Positions 1-5,900 of a DNA stretch of 6,285 nt are shown piece by piece. Location of the stretch: NCBI GenBank assembly GCA_025966435.1, contig JAICRQ010000214.1, positions 1-6,285 on the forward strand, written 5' to 3'. This stretch comes from Anaerolineales bacterium (GTDB taxonomy: Bacteria > Chloroflexota > Anaerolineae > Anaerolineales > Villigracilaceae). Under the pieces are notes generated by a model. That model saw only the letters and a program-made list of their open reading frames with translations, did not search any database and was not told where the DNA came from. Numbering within the stretch: the first letter of the stretch is position 1; every line of letters begins with the position of its first letter. A program made the position numbers and the translations under genes.

Positions 1-109
1 AAATATGTAGCAGTGGTTTCATGTATATTAAGAATACGTTTCCCGTGTGACAACGGTTTTACAGAGAATCTGTCCTTAGATCAATCATGCCGCTGAATTC
101 TGTCACGTT

Positions 110-141
110 CGGCAATACATCCGAAAGGCGCATGGTTGCCG
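110..141 (+). other. Hairpin with GAAA tetraloop (possible structured RNA element)
   Basis: The outer arms CGGCAA (110-115) and TTGCCG (136-141) are perfectly complementary. Inside them CAT (118-120) can pair with ATG (132-134), and CC (121-122) pairs with GG (127-128) around a GAAA loop (123-126), a GNRA-type tetraloop. There are small internal loops between the stems. A GNRA cap on a bipartite stem is typical of folded RNA, but nothing shows that this stretch is transcribed, and I do not recognise a known RNA family. Confidence 0.25.
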
Positions 142-272
142 TTACAAAGTCTAACAGTCATATAGCCGCCCTTGTAAACGGGATCCAAGATGTACCCCTT
201 CGTAAAAGTAGATCTCACGCTCCAGCGAAGCGCTAATCAACCCATCCATACCGGGTGAGTGTACCATAGTCA

Positions 273-299
273 AACGGCGCATCCTGCGGATGCAACGTT
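273..299. repeat. Inverted repeat: two-part palindrome
   Basis: The arms GCATCC (279-284) and GGATGC (288-293) are perfectly complementary around the 3-base loop TGC. A second outer stem, AACG (273-276) with CGTT (296-299), is separated from the inner one by a 2x2 internal loop. The structure is not followed by a T-run, so it does not look like an intrinsic terminator. It could be a protein-binding dyad or part of a folded RNA. Confidence 0.35.
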
Positions 300-343
300 C
301 CTTTAGCTGATACGGGCAGAGTTCAATATCTGCAATACACGCG

Positions 344-360
344 TCTACTAGCAGAGTAGA
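344..360. promoter_or_regulatory. Inverted repeat abutting a TTGACA hexamer; possible operator
   Basis: TCTACT (344-349) and AGTAGA (355-360) are a perfect 6-base dyad with a 5-base spacer. Position 361 begins TTGACA, a perfect match to the bacterial -35 consensus. A dyad ending exactly where a -35 box begins is a common layout for a repressor or activator site. The matching -10 for that TTGACA is poor, however: the best is TATGGT at 382-387, after a 15-base spacer. The regulatory reading is therefore an inference. Confidence 0.3.
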
Positions 361-386
361 TTGACAATACCTGTGTTCGCATATGG

Positions 387-415
387 TTGCGCCGTGCATG
401 TTTTTGACCTACAAT
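387..415 (+). promoter_or_regulatory. Candidate sigma70-type promoter of rlmN, giving a leaderless transcript
   Basis: TACAAT at 410-415 matches the -10 consensus in 5 of 6 positions. TTGCGC at 387-392 is a weak -35 (3 of 6), with the ideal 17-base spacing. Transcription would start about seven bases after the -10, at or very near 422, which is the A of the rlmN ATG. There is no Shine-Dalgarno sequence before that ATG, as expected of a leaderless mRNA. The alternative promoter is TTGACA (361-366) with TATGGT (382-387) at a 15-base spacing, which would leave a leader of roughly 28 bases. Confidence 0.4.
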
Positions 416-421
416 ATTACG

Positions 422-1471
422 ATGTTAATTTATGATCTAGATCTGTCTGATCTCACACAGCTCCTCAACGAATGGAATGAACCTGCCTACCGCGCTAAGC
501 AGATCTGGCAGGGCCTGTACCAGCATTTTTATGACACGCCGGAGAAATTTACAAGCCTGCCTAAGTCCCTGCGTGAAAAAATGGACTCCCTCTTCGACTC
601 CCCCATCAAGCCAAAACTGTACCTGGACTCCTCGGACGGGCAGACGCGCAAGACATTGTTCGAGCTGCGCGATGGGCAGGTGATCGAAGCAGTGTTGATG
701 AAATATGACCCCGATACTTTCACAGGGAGGGGACGCCGGACACTTTGCATCTCCACACAGGCGGGCTGCGCGATGGGCTGTGTCTTCTGTGCCACGGGTC
801 AGATGGGCTTCAAGCGCCACCTCTCCAGCGGAGAGATTATTGCCCAGGTGATGTACTACGCCCGCATGTTGAAGGAACAGAACGAAGTCGTTACAAACAT
901 CGTCCTTATGGGCATGGGCGAGCCATTCCACAACTACAACAACACGATGGAGGCGATCGATCGGCTCAATGACCCGGATGGCTACAAATTCGGGGCGCGT
1001 CGGTTCACGATCTCGACTGTGGGACTGGTCCCGATGATCCGGCGCTTCGCGGACGAAAAGCGGCAGGTCAACCTTGCCATCTCCCTCCACGCTGCAGACG
1101 ACGAATCGCGGGTCAGTATGTTACCGATCAATAAGAAATACAAGATCGACGATGTAATTGAGGCATGCCGCTATTACATTGCGCAGACGGGACGGCGTGT
1201 GACCTTTGAATGGGCTCTGATCCACGGCGTCAATGACACGCCAGAAGTTGCCCAGAAGCTTGCGTCCAGGCTCAAGGGGCTGTTGTGCCACGTGAATGCC
1301 ATTCCCCTCAATCCCACGGCGGGCTATGAAGGCCATGCTACAGATCGTCAGCGGGCGGCATTATTCAAGAAAGCTCTGGAGCAGGCGGGAATTCCCTGCA
1401 CGATACGTATGAAAAGAGGTATCGACATCCAGGCGGGCTGCGGTCAGTTGGCTGGGGCTGTTTCCTCTTAA
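422..1471 (+). CDS. rlmN: Dual-specificity RNA methyltransferase RlmN (23S rRNA A2503 C2-methyltransferase)
   Basis: RlmN is a cytoplasmic radical-SAM enzyme that methylates C2 of A2503 in the 23S rRNA peptidyl-transferase centre and, in characterised species, A37 of some tRNAs. The 349-residue product has normal family length. The 4Fe-4S cysteines form CX3CX2C at C116, C120 and C123, followed by the family-typical ATGQMGF. C109 lies seven residues before C116, as does E. coli C118 before C125. C340 in the C-terminal RGIDIQAGCGQL corresponds to the methyl-carrying cysteine (E. coli C355). The SAM-binding GMGEP sits at 164-168. The N-terminal part (about 5-60) looks like the RNA-binding accessory domain. 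All catalytic residues are present, which argues for RlmN and an active enzyme. I chose ATG 422 because MLIYDL matches the expected N-terminus. An in-frame ATG at 383 would add 13 unrelated residues. Neither start has a Shine-Dalgarno. No hairpin terminator is visible after the stop. Confidence 0.97.
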   Translation: MLIYDLDLSDLTQLLNEWNEPAYRAKQIWQGLYQHFYDTPEKFTSLPKSLREKMDSLFDSPIKPKLYLDSSDGQTRKTLFELRDGQVIEAVLMKYDPDTFTGRGRRTLCISTQAGCAMGCVFCATGQMGFKRHLSSGEIIAQVMYYARMLKEQNEVVTNIVLMGMGEPFHNYNNTMEAIDRLNDPDGYKFGARRFTISTVGLVPMIRRFADEKRQVNLAISLHAADDESRVSMLPINKKYKIDDVIEACRYYIAQTGRRVTFEWALIHGVNDTPEVAQKLASRLKGLLCHVNAIPLNPTAGYEGHATDRQRAALFKKALEQAGIPCTIRMKRGIDIQAGCGQLAGAVSS

Positions 1472-1580
1472 TGATAAAAGAAATAAAAAAAACTGTTGTA
1501 ATTAACTGGCTATGCGCAGAAAAGTTCCGATACGAACTGTGAAGATTCTCAATCTCTCAGGCGTTAATCCTGTAGAACGC
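1472..1580 (+). other. rlmN to sigma-factor spacer with A-rich tract
   Basis: An A-rich tract (about 1474-1492) follows the rlmN stop. It is not preceded by a stable inverted repeat on either strand, so it is not a convincing terminator. An AT-rich tract could act as an UP element, and TTGTAA at 1496-1501 resembles a -35 box, but I find no good -10 at normal spacing and no clear ECF-type GGAAC/CGT pair. If the sigma gene starts at the earlier ATG (1512), the right half of this stretch is coding. Confidence 0.4.
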
Positions 1581-2147
1581 ATGACAGAAGCCCACGCATC
1601 GCGACAGCGGCTGATCGCGGAGTGCATCGCTGGTAACCAGGATGCAATTGAAGCGCTCGTCCGCGAGTATGAGGCGGGCGTCTTTCGGCTGGCTTTCTCC
1701 ATCCTTGGCGATCATGCAGAAGCGCATGAAGTCACGCAGGAGACGTTTCTGTCGGCATTACGGGCTTTGCCTTCGTATCGCGAACAGAAATCATTCAGAG
1801 CCTGGCTGTGCATGATTGCTTTGAACCACAGCCGCAGTCATCTCCGCAAACGAAAGCTTCTGGATCGTCTGCGGTCTTCCCTTACAACCATCTTTCGTAT
1901 GGAGATGGAAAAGCAAGCCTCTCCGGAAGAGACTGTGATCCAGAACGAAAAGGAAGCAACCCTCTGGCGCTGTATCAATCAACTGGATGAACGACACCGG
2001 ATCGTCCTTGTGCTTCGTTATTTCCATGACCTATCGACTGCCGAGATCTCGGAAATCCTGTCGGTTCCTGAGGGAACTATCCATTCCAGGTTGTACGGCG
2101 CGCGTGAGAAATTGAGAAATAGCATGAAACAACTGCATGGAGATTAA
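1581..2147 (+). CDS. RNA polymerase sigma factor, ECF subfamily
   Basis: The product (188 residues from this start) is a two-domain ECF sigma factor, which directs RNA polymerase to a small set of promoters under the control of a partner anti-sigma factor. Region 2 spans about residues 26-92, with the region 2.2 core-binding signature AHEVTQETFLSALRALPSYR at 48-67 and the promoter-melting/-10 recognition stretch around FRAWLCMIALNHSRSHLRKR. A linker (about 93-125) leads to region 4 at about 127-181, whose helix-turn-helix (about 152-178, STAEISEILSVPEGTIHSRL) reads the -35 element. I prefer ATG 1581 because region 2 then begins at the distance usual for the family. The in-frame ATG at 1512 would add a basic 23-residue extension. 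Neither has a Shine-Dalgarno. The downstream anti-sigma gene begins six bases after the stop, so the two form an operon and probably a functional pair. The specific ECF group cannot be told from this sequence alone. Confidence 0.92.
   Translation: MTEAHASRQRLIAECIAGNQDAIEALVREYEAGVFRLAFSILGDHAEAHEVTQETFLSALRALPSYREQKSFRAWLCMIALNHSRSHLRKRKLLDRLRSSLTTIFRMEMEKQASPEETVIQNEKEATLWRCINQLDERHRIVLVLRYFHDLSTAEISEILSVPEGTIHSRLYGAREKLRNSMKQLHGD
2139..2143 (+). promoter_or_regulatory. Ribosome binding site of the anti-sigma gene
   Basis: GGAGA lies ten bases before ATG 2154, inside the last codons of the sigma gene. It is the clearest Shine-Dalgarno in the window and fixes the start of the anti-sigma gene. 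Its position within the upstream gene fits translational coupling of the pair. Confidence 0.65.
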
Positions 2148-2153
2148 GTAAAC

Positions 2154-2825
2154 ATGCCTATTACGCACGAACAGGCTCAGAAGCTGATTCAGTTGAATCT
2201 AGATCAAACCTTGAGCAGGGAAGAATCAGCGACACTAATTGCACATCTTAGCAGTTGCCGTCAGTGCGCGGCTTACGCCAGTGAGATTAAAGAGGTGACG
2301 AATCTACTCTCTCCCCTGATGAAACGCCAGGGGAACGTTCAGCCTGCCCCCCTCTCGGTCCGTACGCTTATAGAAAAAAGTGAAAAGCTACAGTTGAGGT
2401 CAATATTGGCTATGCGCACGGCAGCGGCGAGTCTAGTCGTTATGGCGCTATTCTTTAGTGCATGGCAGTTCCTGTTATCAGTCCCATCACCGTCGAGTCG
2501 GATGTCATCGGCGATCCCACCCGCGCCGACACCCTCCAACCCTACCACCCAAACCGTCAGCACCGAACTGACACACGAAGGCTGTGCAGTCCTGTTGTAC
2601 ACGGTACAAGAACAGGACACGCTTGCCAGTATCGCCGAGCAGTTTTCAGTTTCGGAACAAACCATCCTGGAAGTCAACCGGCTCGAAGCAGAAGCAGTCC
2701 GCGCTTCAATGGAATTGATGATACCAATTTGCCATTTCACACCAACCGGCACATTTCACGCCGCAACGTTCACCACAACCCTTACCCCGGTGCTAAATTT
2801 CAAGACATCCACCCCTGGCGGATAG
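2154..2825 (+). CDS. Transmembrane zinc-finger anti-sigma factor with extracytoplasmic LysM domain
   Basis: The 223-residue protein has three visible parts. The N-terminal part (about 1-50) carries H31-x3-C35-x2-C38 (HLSSCRQC), the zinc-binding signature of ZAS/zf-HC2 anti-sigma domains that hold ECF sigma factors inactive at the inner face of the membrane. One hydrophobic segment (about 85-108) spans the membrane, and a Pro/Ser/Thr-rich stretch (about 109-135) follows. Outside, about 148-192 matches a LysM domain: YTVQEQDTLASIAEQFSVS, then ILEVNRL and the closing LMIP. LysM modules bind GlcNAc-containing glycans such as peptidoglycan. C144 and C193 bracket the LysM and could form a disulfide. 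Its place six bases behind an ECF sigma gene makes it the likely partner. Known from families: zinc motif and LysM. Inferred: that glycan binding controls sigma release. No protease-cleavage site can be identified by eye. The Thr-rich tail (about 195-223) has no assigned function. Confidence 0.85.
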   Translation: MPITHEQAQKLIQLNLDQTLSREESATLIAHLSSCRQCAAYASEIKEVTNLLSPLMKRQGNVQPAPLSVRTLIEKSEKLQLRSILAMRTAAASLVVMALFFSAWQFLLSVPSPSSRMSSAIPPAPTPSNPTTQTVSTELTHEGCAVLLYTVQEQDTLASIAEQFSVSEQTILEVNRLEAEAVRASMELMIPICHFTPTGTFHAATFTTTLTPVLNFKTSTPGG

Positions 2826-2859
2826 AGATTAATAAATCATTACACCCTGGCGCGCTAAC

Positions 2860-2888
2860 TTGTCAGAACATTCAGATTGAAGTATAAG
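2860..2888 (+). promoter_or_regulatory. Sigma70-type promoter of the TIGR03663/NHL gene
   Basis: TTGTCA (2860-2865, 5 of 6 to TTGACA) and TATAAG (2883-2888, 5 of 6 to TATAAT) are separated by exactly 17 bases. Transcription would start near 2895, leaving a leader of about 22 bases before ATG 2917. This is the best promoter match in the window. It suggests that the large gene is transcribed by the housekeeping sigma factor, independently of the sigma/anti-sigma pair, although read-through from upstream is possible because no terminator is visible in the gap. Confidence 0.6.
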
Positions 2889-2908
2889 TCCACAATCTCA
2901 TTGAAAAT

Positions 2909-2913
2909 AAGGT
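2909..2913 (+). promoter_or_regulatory. Weak ribosome binding site before ATG 2917
   Basis: AAGGT ends three bases before the ATG, closer than the usual five to nine bases. It is the only Shine-Dalgarno-like sequence there, so initiation may be modest or rely on other features. Confidence 0.35.
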
Positions 2914-2916
2914 CTT

Positions 2917-5900
2917 ATGGATAACACGAACAAACTTACCTGGAACAAAATTACCTGGCTCGAACGTCCCATTCACCCCGCCCTGTCGGCAATCACCGTC
3001 GAAGTTGCTTTGTTCGCAGGGATCATTCTCCTGGCGATCTTCACACGGTTTTATGACCTTGAGACGCGCGTGATGAGTCATGATGAGAGCCTGCATACCT
3101 ATTTCTCCTGGCTTTTGTATCGTGGACAAGGATACCAGCACACGCCCATGATGCATGGTCCCTGGCAGTTCCATTGGATCGCGCTGAGCTACTTCCTGTT
3201 CGGCGTCAGCGATTTTACGGCGCGCATCCCGGCGGTTTTGTTCAGCATAGCTACAGTTGCGCTGATCTGGTACTGGCGGCGCTATCTCGGAAGGACTGGC
3301 GCCCTGGTCACAGCCCTGTTGATGGTAGTTTCGCCCTACATGCTGTACTATGGAAGATATGTGCGAAACGAGTCATATGCCGGGCTGGCAGGGGTTCTGC
3401 TGTTGTATGCCGTCCTGCGCTACCTCGATAACGGCAGAGCCCGTTATCTGGCGCTCATCACATTGGCAACTGTTCTGCACTTTACTGCCAAGGAGACTGC
3501 TTTCATCTATACCGCACAGGTACTGGTCTTTTTAGGAGTTTACTTCGTCATCCAGGTTACCCGAAGGCCATGGCAGGAAAACCGAGGACTATACAAAACA
3601 TTTATCCTCGCGCTCGTGGCAGCGGCTCTCCTGCTGGCGATCGGGGGAACAGCAGCCTATTTCAGCCAGTCTCACGAAACCTTGACGGGGACGGAAACCG
3701 CCGCCCCGGTAAACCCAGGAGATGCGCCCACAGAACTTGCCCCGGCAGACCAGTCATCAATATTTCCAAAGGCTGTATTAGCGGCGGGTGTTCTCCTGCT
3801 TTTGGCCGCTGGTCTGATTTATTTCCTTCAGGCGTATGTCTGGCACAGGCTTCCGAAGAATCGCGCGTTTGATTTGATTATCCTGATCGTCACGTTTGTG
3901 CTGCCTATGGCAACAGCCTTTCCGATCGACTGGCTGAAGGAGAGGCTTAATGTCACGGTGCCCACCGATGCTGCTTCTGTCAGCACATTGGATTCACGTG
4001 CGCTGATGATCATCGGAGCTTTTGTCGTTGTGTTTTTTATCCTTTCGATCATCATCGGCATACTCTGGAATCGCGACTGGTGGAAATACGCAGCGGTCTT
4101 CTGGGGTGTATTCACCATCTTTTACACGACCGTCTTCACCAATGCAGCTGGCTTTTTCACAGGAATCATCGGTTCACTTGGTTACTGGCTTGTGCAACAG
4201 GGTGTAGAACGCGGCAGCCAGCCCGAATATTATTATGTACTGGTTCAAATCCCGATGTATGAATTTCTGCCCGCCATTGGGAGCCTTGTAGCAATCGGCT
4301 TAGGGCTGAAAAAGCTGCGCGATGAAAGGTTTATCACAACAACTTCTGAACCGCCAACAGAAATCGTGGCAAGTGAAACATCACCAGCCGAACTACCCGC
4401 CGACGTTGAGATGGAAGAATTAGAAACAGAACAATCGAATTTTGGAACATTCTTTGGGCTGACACTCTGGTGGGTATTCAGCAGTATTCTTGCGTTTACC
4501 GTCGCAGGCGAAAGAATGCCGTGGCTCACCTATCATATGGCGTGGCCCATGATCCTGCTCTCAGGCTGGGCGATCGGGCAGCTGATCGACTCGCTTGCGC
4601 CGCGCCTCGCTCTCGAGAAGCCTCAGCGCCTGGGGCTTGCCCTGCTGGTTTTGACTGTCTTCGTGCTTGCCGCCTTCAACAGCGTGCGGTCTCTCTACGG
4701 TGGGTCACCGCCGTTTCAGGGGACGGAGCTAGAACAACTCCAGGCAACTGCTGCATTCATCTTCCCCTTTATCACCATGATTCTGACAGGCGCGTTTCTG
4801 GGATATATGATGCGGGACGATCTCATGAGTCTTGGCATCGTAGCGCTGATGGTTTTGGCGCTGATCACCCTGGGCGCAAGCATCATCAACGGGTCATCGC
4901 TACTGGTTGCGGCATCCACAGTGGCTGACCCGGCTGCTCCTGCGCAGTCTTCTTCGGAGGCGCTGCGGTTTGGCGCCGCGGTGCTTGCGTTTCTCGGAAG
5001 CATCATTGGCATCATTTACTTATGGCGGCAGCAACGCAGCAGTTCCTTTGTCAGCCTGGTCGTCTTGACCGTCTTCGGTTTGCTTTTCATTCAGACCGTG
5101 CGTACATCCTTCCGGGCTGCTTACATCAACTACGATAACGCCACCGAATATCTTGTCTATGCTCATGGCGCGACCGGCGTCAAAGAGGTGATGTCACAGG
5201 TGGAGGAGATCTCCGAGCGCACCGCGGGAGGGTTAAATGCCATCGTCGCCTACGATGCCAGCGCGCCGGACACCGGCGTTTCATGGCCGATGGTCTGGTA
5301 CCTTCGAGATTTCACCGCCCTTCGTTCCTTCGACTCGCCCACACGCTCTCTGCGCGATGCAGTGGCTGTGATCGTGGACCAGAAGAACTTCGACAAGATC
5401 ACCGCCGCGCTAGGTGATGAGTTCTACCAGTTCGATTACATCCGCATGTGGTGGCCCAACCAGGACTACTTCAATCTGGATCGGACGCGTGTGTTGAATG
5501 CGATCACCAACCCCCAAATCCGTGAAGGTATCTTCAATATCTGGTTTAACCGCGATTACACAACCTACTCACAGGCGATCGGAAGCACATCAATGACGCT
5601 GACCACCTGGCAGCCAGCCGACCAAATGCGGCTCTACGTCCGCAAGGATGTAGCGGCAAAGATCTGGAATTATGGCGTAGGACCCGTCGATGCGCCGGTC
5701 GCCGTCGATCCGTATGAAGCCGGCACCGTAATGATTCCCGCCGACCAGATCTTTGGCGCAGACCGCTATCCACCGCTCGGTTTGAATGCGCCGCGCGCGA
5801 TTGCTGCGGGACTCAACGAGGACATTTACGTTGCCGATTCGCGCAACCACCGTATTTTGCATATTGCCGCAGATGGAAGCCTCTTGCACGAATGGGGCAC

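Larger units (their letters stand above)
1..421. other. Upstream region without a supported gene; several inverted repeats
   Basis: I see no convincing coding region here. The + strand frames close early (a frame open at the left edge stops at 94-96). On the minus strand an 82-codon frame lies at 399-151, with AGGT seven bases before its ATG, but its protein is cysteine-rich, has no recognisable domain and its codon use looks unselected, so I do not call it. The base composition is more AT-rich than the genes to the right. No tRNA-like cloverleaf or T-loop was found, nor the conserved cores of RNase P RNA or tmRNA. The region does hold short inverted repeats at 61-73, 110-141, 273-299, 316-333 and 344-360, and the rlmN promoter candidates at its right end. 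Confidence 0.6.

Noticed and set aside
151..399. 82-codon minus-strand frame with a weak AGGT upstream of its ATG
   Set aside because: No recognisable domain, many cysteines, codon use that looks unselected, and the region is better explained by inverted repeats and the rlmN promoter. It is kept only as a remote possibility.
437..1090. 217-codon minus-strand frame opposite rlmN
   Set aside because: It lies entirely antisense to an intact, well-conserved rlmN and encodes a His/Val-rich, Arg-rich product typical of an antisense shadow.
758..1442. A 13-base direct repeat, CAGGCGGGCTGCG, in rlmN at about 758-770 and 1430-1442
   Set aside because: Both copies encode QAGC around two different, independently conserved functional cysteines. 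The match is explained by shared protein sequence and codon choice rather than by a DNA element.
1474..1510. A-rich tract after rlmN as an intrinsic terminator for either strand
   Set aside because: There is no stable GC-rich stem next to it on either side. It reads as T-rich only on the minus strand, where there is no gene to terminate.
1507..2417. Direct repeat TGGCTATGCGCA near 1507 and near 2406
   Set aside because: Only 12 bases, in unrelated contexts (the upstream part of the sigma frame and the membrane span of the anti-sigma gene), with no third copy and no flanking similarity. Chance is the simplest explanation.
4470..4928. 152-codon + strand frame inside the membrane protein gene
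   Set aside because: It overlaps the long TIGR03663 frame in another phase, and the long frame has clear family motifs on both sides and through this stretch.
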